Shown here one piece after another: positions 1 to 10,587 of a stretch of DNA of 64,000 nucleotides (positions are counted from its first letter, which is position 1; every line of letters starts with the position of its first letter). Source of the DNA: Gilvimarinus japonicus (GTDB taxonomy: Bacteria; Pseudomonadota; Gammaproteobacteria; Pseudomonadales; Cellvibrionaceae); assembly GCF_042847215.1 (NCBI RefSeq), contig NZ_AP031500.1:1178001-1242000 (forward strand), read 5' to 3'. The position numbers and the translations under genes were made by a program. The notes beneath the pieces were generated by a model that saw only the letters and a program-made list of their open reading frames with translations, was not told the origin of the DNA and did no database searches.

Positions 1-258
1 CTCGGTAAACATTTGCTGAGTGAGCTGTTGGCACTTTCCAGCCCGACCAAACCTCGCCCGGCCGTTGGTGACCACCTAAGTATGCGCGAGCGAACGGTTG
101 CTCAAGCGGTTGCTAAAGGTAAAAGCAACAAAGAGGTGGCGCGCGAGCTGAATATTACTGAGCGCACGGTTAAAGCCCATCTGAGTGCCTGCTTTGATAA
201 ATTAGGTGTGCGCGATCGTATGCAGTTAGCGTTATTGATTAATCGTGACGGCGCGTAA
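1..258 (+). CDS. LuxR/NarL-type HTH transcriptional regulator, C-terminal part (5' truncated by window)
   Basis: The reading frame is open from base 1 and ends with TAA at 256-258, so only the last 85 residues are visible and the true start lies upstream. The visible part is a LuxR/GerE DNA-binding domain: an acidic/arginine helix with RERTVAQAVAKG, then NKEVARELNITERTVKAHLS (scaffold and recognition helices) and the usual KLGVRDRMQLAL ending. Known family members are response regulators or autoinducer/ligand sensors, but the sensor half is outside the window, so the signal cannot be named. It lies 180 bp upstream of, and in the same direction as, the first giant adhesin gene, so control of that gene is possible but only inferred from position. 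Confidence 0.85.
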   Translation, partial: LGKHLLSELLALSSPTKPRPAVGDHLSMRERTVAQAVAKGKSNKEVARELNITERTVKAHLSACFDKLGVRDRMQLALLINRDGA

Positions 259-322
259 TCTCCCTTTTGGCGTTTGCTTTAATATTCGCTAAACCCCCGA
301 TTCGGTATTACTATTAATGTTT

Positions 323-366
323 AAAAAAGGCGCTCGCTGAATACACATTTGGCGGGGGCGCTTTTT
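323..366 (+). terminator. possible weak hairpin terminator after the LuxR-type gene
   Basis: AAAAAGGCGC at 324-333 can pair with GCGCTTTTT at 358-366, giving about nine pairs with one bulged G and a loop of about 24 bases. The downstream arm itself ends in a T-run. It sits between the regulator stop and the adhesin start. The long loop and the bulge make it weak evidence. Confidence 0.3.
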
Positions 367-438
367 GGCACATGAATCATTTGCGTCGGGTGGTAGTTAG
401 CTCTCAGAGGGTTTTGAGAGGCTGAGAAGGGATTATCT

Positions 439-3400
439 ATGAGCGAGCAAAGTGCGATAGTTGTCGAGATCGAGGGACGCGCGTGGGCTAGAACAGTCGA
501 CGGGCGGGTGCGCAACCTGAGCGAAGGCGATAGCCTTGCTGTTGGGGAGCGCCTAGTTGTAGAACGCGGCGCCAGCATCACCCTGGATGTTGGTGCTGGC
601 GAAGTTTTGAGTTACGTCGGCCCTCTGCAGCTATTGTTAACCTCCGACTTCTGGCGCTCATCCAACACCCAACCCGATACCGCGGTTGATTCGGGTGCCT
701 CAGACGTTACTCCCAGTGTTGTTAACGACGAGACCAGGCAACCGTCAAGCAACTCTTCTCGTGTTGATGATAAAGAGTCCCCGGTGTCGCAGGGGTGGCA
801 TTACAGTGTTAATTTAAAACGTGTTGGTGAGGAGCTAACGCCTCCCGGACTTGACGGCTCTGGTGTGCCTGAACGGCCCTCGCCGCCGTACACTTTGGGC
901 GGGCGTATTATGGATGGCGATGACGGCCCCGTGCCACCGTTACCTCCTGTGCCCCCACCGGTACCACCTGAGCCGCCGGTACCCAACTTTCCGCCGCAGA
1001 CTAGCGATCAGTATTTAACGACTCCCGAGGACGTGGCACTGCCTGGTGGAATCCCTGGTTACGATCCCGAGGGGGCACCGCTTAGTTATCGGATTATCAG
1101 CGAGCCTAGCCATGGCAGCGTGACCCTCGATCCTGCCACTGGTGCTTTTGTTTATACCCCTAACGAAGATTACAACGGTGACGACCAGTTTATGGTCGAG
1201 TTGTCGGATGGTCGCTACACAGTTACCGAGACAACCTACATTGAAGTGATTCCGGTCAACGATCCGCCCGAGGCAACTGATCAGTATCTTGTGACACCCG
1301 AAGACACCGCTATTGATGGTCAACTTGAGGCCAGTGATGTCGATGGCGACTCGCTCACTTATCGCATTGCGATGGGCCCAAGCTTTGGCGAAGTCACCTT
1401 AGACCCAAACACCGGCGCTTTTCGGTATGAGCCCGGCCCGGATTACGTCGGCAATGATCAATTCACCGTATTGGTGGACGATGGCGAAGGCGGCACAACC
1501 GAGGCGGTGGTTTACATTGAGGTGACGCCCGTTAGCGATAGCGCGGTCATAACCGGTGATGACACTGGCGATTTACTGGAAGACAGCGACGATCCGATGC
1601 TGCGCGACAATGGCAAGCTAGAGGTCGTGGACCCCGATCAAAATGAAGCCGTTTTTTTACCTGGTAATGCAATAGCCGGCGCTGGCGCTTTAGGGCAGTT
1701 AACCATAAGCGCCGATGGCGCTTGGGAATACCAAGTCGCCAATGCCGAGGTACAGTACTTAGCGCTCGGAGAAACGGTTAGTGAGACGCATACCGTTAGC
1801 ACCGCCGATGGCACGACCCACGATGTGGTGGTTACCATTACCGGTGTGAATGACACTCCGACTATTACCGTTGCTACCGGCGATAGTGATAGCGCCATAT
1901 TAAGCGAGACTGATGCCGCGTTATCGGCAACCGGCACCTTAAGTGTGGCCGACGTAGACTTGGCCGATGCGGTAGCACCTAGTGTGTTGTCGGTTAGCGC
2001 TGCCGGCCCGGTTGATACAGTTACCAACGCCCAGTTATTGGCCATGCTCAGTGTTGATACTGGCGATATTATTGCTTTGGGTGCGCAAAACGGCGTACTT
2101 AACTGGCAGTTTAATAGCGGCTCCACGACGTTTGATTTTTTGCCAGAGGGTGAGCGATTAACGCTTACCTATCAAGTGCAGGTGACAGACAGTGAAGGGG
2201 CAACGTCCGCACACGATATTACCGTGAGAATTACCGGTACCAACGACGCGCCTATCTTTACCGGAGGCACTCGCGGCTCGGTGACGGAGGACGCCAGCGA
2301 TCCAGAGTTGCGTTATGAAGGGCAAATACAAGGTTATGACCCGGATGGTAATGAGTCGGCGATTGATGACAGTATTGCCCCGATCCCACAAGGGGCAGTG
2401 CTGGGCACAATGGTTATCGACGCCGGTGGCGCTTGGTCTTATACCGTGGCGAATGCCGACACCCAGTACTTAGCGCAAAACCAGCTTCTTACAGAACGTT
2501 TTTTAGTCACCACTGTGGATGGTACTCAGCACCCTATAACCGTTGTCATCCGCGGGACTAATGACGCCCCTGAAATTACGTTGCAAACGGGTGATAGTGA
2601 TGCCGCGAGCCTGCAGGAAACTAATGCGGGCCTGATGGCTGAGGGTACGCTGAGTGTTGTTGATATTGATGTGCGTGACACAGTGTCGGCCTCGGTCGTT
2701 GAGGTTTTTAGCAACATCGATGGTCTGCTTGACGATGCGGTGTTATTGACCATGATGAATGTCGACAGCGCAAATGTTATTAACGCTGGCAGTATCAATG
2801 GTGTTATTACTTGGGAGTTTGATAGCGGCGCAGAGAATTTCGCAGTGTTGCCGACTGACGTGCCTTACATTTTGACTTACAACGTGATGGTCACCGACTC
2901 TGCTGGTGCCGTTGACAGCAAAGAGGTGACGGTTGAAATTGTCGGCACTAACGATGCACCCGTGTTTACCGGAGGCGACAGAGGCGCGGTAAAAGAAGAT
3001 ATCGATGTTCAGGCTGGCAATAGGTTGCTTGCGGCGGACCAGCTAGAAGGTTTTGATGCCGACTATGGTGAAGCGGAAATAGTACCTACTGCGAGCGCCG
3101 ATGGGCTTAACAACGTTAGAGGAAGCTTATCGATACTGGCCGACGGCAGCTGGAATTATACGGTTGATAATGCAGACGTTCAGTACTTATCTGATGGGCA
3201 AGTTGCCATTGATATTTTTCAAGTTGTCACGGTTGATGGCGCAACCCATGCCATCGCTGTGCGAATCATGGGCACTAATGATGCCCCTGTTATTAGTGTG
3301 GGAGAGGCTGATAGTGATAGCGCAACGCTGTCTGAAACAGACGCAGGGCTTATTGCCTCTGGCACGCTAAGTGTTAAAGATGTCGATGTGCGCGACTCAG

Positions 3401-6400
3401 TAACCTCCTCGGTTGCCGGTGTAACCGTCAGTAGTGGCGATGATGGTGGTATTGATATCGGGGTGTTAGCGGACATGCTGATAATTGATGACGCGGCGAT
3501 TATCGACCGAGGTGAGACCGAAGGGATAATTCAGTGGACTTTTGATAGTGCCAGTGAAGCGTTCGATTATCTAGGTACCGGTGATGAGTTAGTGCTTTCC
3601 TATACGGTTGCGGTGGCTGATAACCAAGGTGGCGTTGATGACCATCAGGTGAACATTACGATAACGGGCCGTAACGATGCGCCGATAATTACCCCGGCGG
3701 GGTTACAGGATCAGCTTAATCAAGACTTCGAGGCGATTACTGCCGTCGATATTACGAGTGGCTTTAGTGATATTGATGCGAGTGATAGCCTGACTTATAC
3801 CGCTACTGGACTTCCCTTAGGGTTAAGTATTTCTCCAGCGGGCCTGATTACAGGCACATTGGATAATAGTGCGTCGGTAGATAGCCCTTATACCGTGTCT
3901 GTTACCGCCACGGATTCGCAGGGGGCTGAGGTCACTACAACTTTTAATTGGGTCGTCACCAACCCCGCCCCCGATTTTATCAATGAAACTACCGGCGTCG
4001 ACAATGATACCTACGAATTTGAAGTGTATGAAGGGGTGGTGCAGGGCACTGCAATCGTCGCGGCAGCGGACCCTGACGGCGATATTCTAACCTACAGCAT
4101 TTTATACGGTAACGATGACGGCTTGTTTGCCATTAACCCAAACACGGGTGAAATGAGTGTAACCCGAGTCGTAGATGACCCCGATTTAGGTGTTCGGCAA
4201 TTGGTCGTGCGCGTTGATGATGGGGAGGGCGGAGTGGACCTCGGACGTGTTCAGGTCACGCTGATAAACGTCAACGATCCACCTATCGTCTATCCCGATA
4301 CAGTGCAAGTAAACGAGGATTCAATACTTAACGATCGCGTGCCTCAAGCGACAGATGTCGACAGCGCGTTAGATCCAACCGGGTTTATTTTGCAGCAAGA
4401 TGTCAGCGCTGGCGTGCTGACTTTTAATGCTGATGGTTCCTATCTTTTTGCTACCAACGGCGAGTTTGAATCATTGCGTCAGGGGCAATCCACCAGCGTC
4501 ACCTTCACTTACATTACCACCGATACGGCTACTGACTTTGACGGTAATACGGTCTATAGCGCACCGGCGACGATCACCATTGATATACAGGGCGTTAACG
4601 ACGCGCCAAGCTTTAATGGCGACGATCAGCTAGCGGTAGACGAAGACGCTAATGATCCGACCATTACCGGTAGTGGTACGCTATTGGTCACTGATAGCGA
4701 CGACAGTGAGTCGGCGATTGATGCGGCCCGTGCGCCAACCCCTAGCGGCGGTGCATTGGGTAGCTTGATGATTGACTCATCGGGCAATTGGGATTACAGC
4801 GTCAGAAATGCCGCGCTACAGTATTTGGCCGAAGGCGAAACTTACACCGAGACACACACGGTCTATGCTGTCGACGGCACCAGTCATGATATTACCGTCA
4901 CCATTACTGGTGTGAACGATGTCCCAGCGATTAGTGTTGCCGGTAGTGACCGTATCACCGCATCCCTTACCGAAACCAATGCATCCCTAACCACTAACGG
5001 CACCGTCAGTGTTGCCGATGTCGATTTGCTCGATACCGTTGCGCCGAGTGTAACGGCCGTGAACGTGGTTTCTGGTGATGCCAACAATATGTCCAGTGCT
5101 ATGTTGTTGGCCATGATGAGTGTCAGTGCTACAGAAGTAATTGCTGAAGGGGCGGGTAACGGCATTATGAATTGGCAGTTTTCGAGCCCTGATGACGCCT
5201 TTGATTACTTGCCCGAAAACGACCAAGTTGTGCTGGAATACACGCTGACTGCGACTGACTCGGAAGGTGCGACCGACGACCAGCTGGTTACCATTACCAT
5301 TACCGGCACCAACGATGTCCCCGATGTGTTTGATGGCGTAGCGGTAACTGACGAAGATACGGCAGTAAATGGACAGGTGCCAGCCGCTAATGATGTGGAT
5401 GGTACCGTGACCAGTTACACTACCGCAGGCGGTCCCACACTGCCGGCGGGCTTGTTAACGTTTGGATCTGATGGCCGCTACACTGTAAACCCGGCAGGTT
5501 CTTACGACTATCTTGCCCTGGGTGAAAGTGAAGAGTTTACGTTTACTTACCGGGCCATTGATAACGATGGTGAATTCAGTGACTTCTCACAGGTTACCGT
5601 TACGATAAATGGCGTCGATGATGCGCCGGTGGTTAGTGCCGGCAGTGGCACTGTGCGCGAAGACCTGGTGACAACGGCCACCGGAACCCTCAATGCCTAC
5701 GATGTCGATAATCCAGATTTAGAGTTTATTGCCGACACTTATAGCTCTGCTTACGGTACCTTAACCGTAAACACTGACGGCACCTGGAGCTACCAGCTTA
5801 ATCAAAACGCCACCGTCGATGCGATATCACTGAATGAAAACCACCAAGAAAATTACACCGTTGCGTTAAACGGTGATGGCCGCCCTGAAACACCGCTGGA
5901 TAATAATTTAACCACGACGGTTACCATTAATATCTTAGGCACCAACGACAATCCAGAAGTGCCCGACTTAGCGTTCGATGTGTTTGAAAATGCCGTGCTT
6001 ATCGATGGCGTCAGCGCCACCGATATTGATGGCACCATCAGTAGTTTTGGCTTGGTAAGTAATGCCGGTGAGGGTAAGTTAACGTTTAACGCCGCTGACG
6101 GTACTTTCACCTTTGATACCAATGGCGACTTTGCCGATTTAGCCGCGGGTGCTGAGCGAGACGTCGTCTTTACCTACTCTGCGGTTGATAATAATGGCGC
6201 GGTCGCGGTGCCCGGCACGGTAACCATTACCGTTGTTGGCGTAGATAACCCCGCGGTGATTCAAAACAGTTCCGGCGCTATTAGCGAAGACGCCTCGAGC
6301 GATACCGTATCGGGCACCTTGGTTGCCCGAGATGTGGATGATCCCACGCTAGCGTTTGGCCCCGATGGTAATGGTCAGACCTTACAGGGTGTCTACGGGT

Positions 6401-9400
6401 CGGTGGTTGTGGCGCCTGATGGCAGCTGGACCTACACGCTGGATAATGCGGCCCAAGCGACCGATGAGTTGGACGTGGGGGATCAGGTCACTGATGTGTT
6501 TGCGGTTGATTTATCATCCGATGATGGTGCAACGGCACAGCTGACAATCAATATAACCGGCAGTAACGATGCCCCGGTGTTAACCACCGAACAAATCACC
6601 TTAAGCGTTAATGAGCAGGACACATTAAACAATCAACCACTGTCAGCGGTTACCGATGTCGATGCGGATGATCGTTTGGATGGTTATTATTTGCTGGACG
6701 ATTCGCAGTTTACGCCGGGCTCACTAATTTTTAATACCAATGGTACCTTTAGCGTTGACCCGCGTTTTCAGTTTGACAGCCTTGAAGACGGTGACAGCGA
6801 GCAAGTCTCTTTTACGTATCGGGCGTTTGACAGTCACGGCGCGGTGTCGCAAATCGGTACGGTTACGATCGACATCAGTGGTTTCAGCGATGGCGACGGA
6901 GATGTCAATTCTGGTGAGATTATCGAAGTCAATGTGCCTAGCTCGGTGACCGGTGGCCCACTCGATAATTATACTCAGGGTACGTATGACGACAGCTTAG
7001 GCTACGGCACCTTAACGGTAAACCCCGATGGTAGTTGGTCTTACGCCTTGGACCCTAGTGCAGCGGACCCGTTGGGGCCGGGCGATAATGTCATCGTGAC
7101 GATTCCTAGTGGTAGCGGTGGAGACAGTGTCACGATTAACATTGTCGGTACCAACGATGCTCCCGTGGTTGAAGATGTACCCTGCGGTGTAATTGCAACT
7201 GGTGAAAACTCGGTATTCACCGGCGCCGTTCCCGCAGGCACCGACGTTGATGGCTCGGTCGTTTCTTACTCCGCAGTCGATACCAGTGGTTTGCAAGGTG
7301 GGACCATCACCTTTAATGACAACGGCACATTTACCTTTGACCCTGGCACCGCCTTTGACCCTCTCGATGAGGGCGATGAGCAGCAGGTGAGCTTTACCTA
7401 CCATGGTATTGATAACAATGGCGCAATCAGCAATACCGCCTCGGTGTGTATTACGGTTATAGGTGAAGACGATGCCCCGACGGTGACAACAGGCTCTGGA
7501 GCGGTTATTGAAGATGATCCGGCTAATAATCAAGCCAGCGGACAGTTGTCGTTGCAGGACGTGGATGAAGACGACGTAGCGGGTGGTAGTGTCACTTTTA
7601 CGCCACAAACAAATGTGGCCGGAACTTATGGCACGTTTACGATTGATGCCAATGGCAACTGGACCTACACGCTGGATAACGCTAACCCGAATACCAATGC
7701 CTTAAACGTTGATGAGCAAGTCAGTGAAACTTTTACCGTGGGTATTTCTAACGGGAGTACCACAACCGTTACCGTCAATGTGACCGGGGCGAATGATGTC
7801 CCGGTGATTGATAGCGGTGATAGTAACCTTGCCGTGAGCCTTGATGAGGACAGCTTATACAATGGCACATTGCCTCTGGCTACAGACGTCGACAGTGACG
7901 GCGTGGTGGTCGCTTACGTACAACAAGGCGGTTTGCTTTATGTTGACGATAGTAGCGCCGCCCCCGGTGCACTGACGTTCTACTCCGACGGCAGCTATAC
8001 GTTCGATCCCCGTGGCTCATACGATTATTTATCAGACGGTGCGTCGGTAGATGTGAGTTTTACTTACCGGGCAGAGGATAACGACAGCGGCCTCAGTGCG
8101 CCGGCAACCGTCACTCTAACGATCAACGGCATCGATGACTTACCGGTTATTTCCAGCGGTAGTGCCGCCATTACCGAAGACGACGCCAACCCGGCAGCGT
8201 CTGGTCAACTAGATGCCTCTGACCCCGACGACGGGGAAGACCTTACCTTTGTGGCCGGCACTTACACGGGCGTATACGGTTCGGTTATTTTGCAAACCGA
8301 CGGTAGTTGGCAGTATAACTTGGCACCAAATGCGCAAGAGCTGATGGGCGGTGAAAGTTTTACCGATACTATTGTGGTCGACCTGTCGGAGGGAAATAGC
8401 ACAACCATCGATATCACAATTAAAGGCATCAATGATGTGCCCACCTCCGCCGATAGTGTCATCGATATTGACGAAGACTCCGTGTTAAATGCCAGCGTCC
8501 CCGAGGCTGATGACGTTGACGGTAACATTGTGGCCTATCGTTTGGTGGATGGAAGCTTGTCAGGTCCAGGCACTATTAACTTTAATTCCGATGGCAGCTA
8601 CAGCTACAACCCCGGCAGTAACTTCCAGTACTTGGATGAAGGTGACATTGAGCCCATTACGTTTCAGTACCGGGTGCAAGACAATAACGATGGTATCAGC
8701 GACCCGATTACAGTAACCATCAATGTTACCGGCGTAAACGATGCACCGACGTCCAGCGCCATTGCCAATCAAAGCTCTGATGAAGCCACAATGGTGAACC
8801 TGGATGTTAGCAGTAGCTTTAGTGATGTCGATGCAGATAACGTCTTTACTTACACGGCAAGTGGCTTGCCGGCAAGTTTGGATATAAATGCAGCGACTGG
8901 GGTGATCAGCGGTACGCTCGATGCAGACGCCGCTGATAGTGTTTACACCATTACCGTAACCGCAACCGATTCCGGTGGCGAGAGTACCAGCCAGAGCTTT
9001 ACGTGGACGGTTCTTAACCCGGCGCCAGATTTTATCAATGAGCCCAGCGGTGCTGACGACGACAGCTATGAATTTAGCGCCGATGAAGGTGCGGTTAGTG
9101 GTACCGAGCTTGGTGTTGTCAGCGCACTCGATCCCGACGGCGACACCCTGACCTATAGTATTACCGCAGGCAACAGCGCCGGCTTGTTCGCTATTGATGC
9201 AACCACTGGCGCTATCACCTTAACCACTGATGTCGATGACGACGAGATTGGCGTTTACAGTTTGAGCGTCTATGCCGATGACGGACAGGGCGGTAGCGAT
9301 ACCGCTAATGTGAACATTTCTTTGCTTAACGTTAATGACTCGCCTGTGGTGAGTGGTGGCGCCATATCAGTACAAGAAGAGTCCGTGAATACCCCATTAG

Positions 9401-10347
9401 GTGTCGCGACGCCCAAGGATGCCGATGGCGATGCGTTAACCGTTACCGTCACAGGTTTACCGGATGTTGGTGAGGTGACTTTGGCAAACGGTACCGTGCT
9501 GGCCCTAAACGACACCTTTAGTGGCGTCGAGTTATCCGGCTTATTGTACAACGCGCCGCAAGAACTGGCGGCAGATTATATAGGGGCCTTTGAATTCTCG
9601 GTAGACGACGGTCAAGGCCAGGCGAACAGTGTGCAAACGGCGAGTGTCGACATCGCCGTTGCGGCGGTTAATGATGCTCCGGTGGCGAATGATGACGTTG
9701 TGGATGAGGTGGCGAACAATAGCCCCGGTATTGTGATTGATGTGCTTGCCAATGATACCGACGCCGAAAACGATGAGCTCACTGTGTTTAGTGCTACCGC
9801 CGAGTCCGGCACAGTGACGATAAACGCCGACGGTACGTTAAACTATGTTCCAAGCAGCGGCTTTATCGGGACTGACAACATCATTTATCAAGTCAATGAC
9901 AGCAGCGGCGCGTTCGACTTTGGCAACGTCAGCATTGCGGTGGTCTCCGGTGTCAGCCCGGCCATGGCAGGCGCACAACCCCAGCCCAGCGCTAAAGCAG
10001 GTTTTGCCATGGACGATGATGATGGGTTGGGCGCCGATGGCTTGGCATGGCATTTGGGCGATGCTAGTGCTAACGATCAGTCGGCTGCTTCTAACGCTAT
10101 GGGTGCGGCGCGGCCATTAGGGTTTGCCGACTTATTGGAAGACGATGATGAGGACCTCACTCAGTGGTTACCCCGTGACGACGAATCAGATGATAGTGTA
10201 AGTGAGCTGGTGTTGTACGTGTCAGCACCCAGTGCAAACGCTGACAGCCCCTATGGGTTAAGTGAAGATATCACCCCATACAGTGCGGCCGATACTGACT
10301 CCTTTGAATTGTTTATCAACCATACTCAGGGGCAAATAGATTTGTAG
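439..10347 (+). CDS. giant cadherin-like/VCBS repeat adhesin with LapA-type retention module, no visible LapG site
   Basis: This 3302-residue acidic protein is built almost wholly of beta-sandwich repeats. Residues 1-75 form a retention module that aligns by eye with the N-terminus of the next gene (shared AWAR, DG, R-L, GD, LV, E-G, LD spacing, ending TSDFW versus SPDLW). A Pro-rich linker (about 165-185) follows. The rest is VCBS and tandem-95 repeats with recurring NDAP/TGTNDAP ends, two He_PIG-type Ig domains followed by cadherin-like units (around residues 1090-1270 and 2770-2960) and a C-terminal acidic segment. No AA dipeptide lies near residues 90-130, where a LapG site would be expected, and no GGxGxD RTX nonapeptides are visible. 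The end (FADLLEDDDEDLTQWL) faintly resembles the secretion tail of the next protein (LSDLLRVDGEDNITDYL). Cell-surface adhesion or matrix function is inferred. ATG at 439 follows GAGAAGGGA. It may share a promoter with the next gene, but a 240-bp gap separates them. Confidence 0.85.
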   Translation: MSEQSAIVVEIEGRAWARTVDGRVRNLSEGDSLAVGERLVVERGASITLDVGAGEVLSYVGPLQLLLTSDFWRSSNTQPDTAVDSGASDVTPSVVNDETRQPSSNSSRVDDKESPVSQGWHYSVNLKRVGEELTPPGLDGSGVPERPSPPYTLGGRIMDGDDGPVPPLPPVPPPVPPEPPVPNFPPQTSDQYLTTPEDVALPGGIPGYDPEGAPLSYRIISEPSHGSVTLDPATGAFVYTPNEDYNGDDQFMVELSDGRYTVTETTYIEVIPVNDPPEATDQYLVTPEDTAIDGQLEASDVDGDSLTYRIAMGPSFGEVTLDPNTGAFRYEPGPDYVGNDQFTVLVDDGEGGTTEAVVYIEVTPVSDSAVITGDDTGDLLEDSDDPMLRDNGKLEVVDPDQNEAVFLPGNAIAGAGALGQLTISADGAWEYQVANAEVQYLALGETVSETHTVSTADGTTHDVVVTITGVNDTPTITVATGDSDSAILSETDAALSATGTLSVADVDLADAVAPSVLSVSAAGPVDTVTNAQLLAMLSVDTGDIIALGAQNGVLNWQFNSGSTTFDFLPEGERLTLTYQVQVTDSEGATSAHDITVRITGTNDAPIFTGGTRGSVTEDASDPELRYEGQIQGYDPDGNESAIDDSIAPIPQGAVLGTMVIDAGGAWSYTVANADTQYLAQNQLLTERFLVTTVDGTQHPITVVIRGTNDAPEITLQTGDSDAASLQETNAGLMAEGTLSVVDIDVRDTVSASVVEVFSNIDGLLDDAVLLTMMNVDSANVINAGSINGVITWEFDSGAENFAVLPTDVPYILTYNVMVTDSAGAVDSKEVTVEIVGTNDAPVFTGGDRGAVKEDIDVQAGNRLLAADQLEGFDADYGEAEIVPTASADGLNNVRGSLSILADGSWNYTVDNADVQYLSDGQVAIDIFQVVTVDGATHAIAVRIMGTNDAPVISVGEADSDSATLSETDAGLIASGTLSVKDVDVRDSVTSSVAGVTVSSGDDGGIDIGVLADMLIIDDAAIIDRGETEGIIQWTFDSASEAFDYLGTGDELVLSYTVAVADNQGGVDDHQVNITITGRNDAPIITPAGLQDQLNQDFEAITAVDITSGFSDIDASDSLTYTATGLPLGLSISPAGLITGTLDNSASVDSPYTVSVTATDSQGAEVTTTFNWVVTNPAPDFINETTGVDNDTYEFEVYEGVVQGTAIVAAADPDGDILTYSILYGNDDGLFAINPNTGEMSVTRVVDDPDLGVRQLVVRVDDGEGGVDLGRVQVTLINVNDPPIVYPDTVQVNEDSILNDRVPQATDVDSALDPTGFILQQDVSAGVLTFNADGSYLFATNGEFESLRQGQSTSVTFTYITTDTATDFDGNTVYSAPATITIDIQGVNDAPSFNGDDQLAVDEDANDPTITGSGTLLVTDSDDSESAIDAARAPTPSGGALGSLMIDSSGNWDYSVRNAALQYLAEGETYTETHTVYAVDGTSHDITVTITGVNDVPAISVAGSDRITASLTETNASLTTNGTVSVADVDLLDTVAPSVTAVNVVSGDANNMSSAMLLAMMSVSATEVIAEGAGNGIMNWQFSSPDDAFDYLPENDQVVLEYTLTATDSEGATDDQLVTITITGTNDVPDVFDGVAVTDEDTAVNGQVPAANDVDGTVTSYTTAGGPTLPAGLLTFGSDGRYTVNPAGSYDYLALGESEEFTFTYRAIDNDGEFSDFSQVTVTINGVDDAPVVSAGSGTVREDLVTTATGTLNAYDVDNPDLEFIADTYSSAYGTLTVNTDGTWSYQLNQNATVDAISLNENHQENYTVALNGDGRPETPLDNNLTTTVTINILGTNDNPEVPDLAFDVFENAVLIDGVSATDIDGTISSFGLVSNAGEGKLTFNAADGTFTFDTNGDFADLAAGAERDVVFTYSAVDNNGAVAVPGTVTITVVGVDNPAVIQNSSGAISEDASSDTVSGTLVARDVDDPTLAFGPDGNGQTLQGVYGSVVVAPDGSWTYTLDNAAQATDELDVGDQVTDVFAVDLSSDDGATAQLTINITGSNDAPVLTTEQITLSVNEQDTLNNQPLSAVTDVDADDRLDGYYLLDDSQFTPGSLIFNTNGTFSVDPRFQFDSLEDGDSEQVSFTYRAFDSHGAVSQIGTVTIDISGFSDGDGDVNSGEIIEVNVPSSVTGGPLDNYTQGTYDDSLGYGTLTVNPDGSWSYALDPSAADPLGPGDNVIVTIPSGSGGDSVTINIVGTNDAPVVEDVPCGVIATGENSVFTGAVPAGTDVDGSVVSYSAVDTSGLQGGTITFNDNGTFTFDPGTAFDPLDEGDEQQVSFTYHGIDNNGAISNTASVCITVIGEDDAPTVTTGSGAVIEDDPANNQASGQLSLQDVDEDDVAGGSVTFTPQTNVAGTYGTFTIDANGNWTYTLDNANPNTNALNVDEQVSETFTVGISNGSTTTVTVNVTGANDVPVIDSGDSNLAVSLDEDSLYNGTLPLATDVDSDGVVVAYVQQGGLLYVDDSSAAPGALTFYSDGSYTFDPRGSYDYLSDGASVDVSFTYRAEDNDSGLSAPATVTLTINGIDDLPVISSGSAAITEDDANPAASGQLDASDPDDGEDLTFVAGTYTGVYGSVILQTDGSWQYNLAPNAQELMGGESFTDTIVVDLSEGNSTTIDITIKGINDVPTSADSVIDIDEDSVLNASVPEADDVDGNIVAYRLVDGSLSGPGTINFNSDGSYSYNPGSNFQYLDEGDIEPITFQYRVQDNNDGISDPITVTINVTGVNDAPTSSAIANQSSDEATMVNLDVSSSFSDVDADNVFTYTASGLPASLDINAATGVISGTLDADAADSVYTITVTATDSGGESTSQSFTWTVLNPAPDFINEPSGADDDSYEFSADEGAVSGTELGVVSALDPDGDTLTYSITAGNSAGLFAIDATTGAITLTTDVDDDEIGVYSLSVYADDGQGGSDTANVNISLLNVNDSPVVSGGAISVQEESVNTPLGVATPKDADGDALTVTVTGLPDVGEVTLANGTVLALNDTFSGVELSGLLYNAPQELAADYIGAFEFSVDDGQGQANSVQTASVDIAVAAVNDAPVANDDVVDEVANNSPGIVIDVLANDTDAENDELTVFSATAESGTVTINADGTLNYVPSSGFIGTDNIIYQVNDSSGAFDFGNVSIAVVSGVSPAMAGAQPQPSAKAGFAMDDDDGLGADGLAWHLGDASANDQSAASNAMGAARPLGFADLLEDDDEDLTQWLPRDDESDDSVSELVLYVSAPSANADSPYGLSEDITPYSAADTDSFELFINHTQGQIDL

Positions 10348-10539
10348 CGCGTTGGCCATGTCGGCGTCCTTAAACCGGGCTGCTATGGTACCGGGGGGCG
10401 CTGACACAATCTTCCTCACGGATGACCTTTCTTACACTTTTTGTTATTAACCTTATCGCTTTATATTCTTTTGCAATATTGGACCTAGGTACAATAGAAG
10501 TGTCGCGTATTTCCTCTTAATCTGCCATTAATAGAAAAT

Positions 10540-10556
10540 CTATACAAACGGTATAG
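10540..10556. promoter_or_regulatory. perfect inverted repeat upstream of the second adhesin, candidate operator
   Basis: CTATAC-AAACG-GTATAG is a 6-bp perfect inverted repeat with a 5-base spacer, 31 bp before the ATG at 10588. The surrounding 240-bp gap (10348-10587) is AT-rich near 10435-10545 and is the only non-coding space between the adhesin genes, so it probably holds the promoter of the second one. A clear -35/-10 pair at normal spacing was not found. Regulator identity is unknown. Confidence 0.35.
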
Positions 10557-10587
10557 ACACTGAATTTGGCTAGGGCGGGAAAACATT

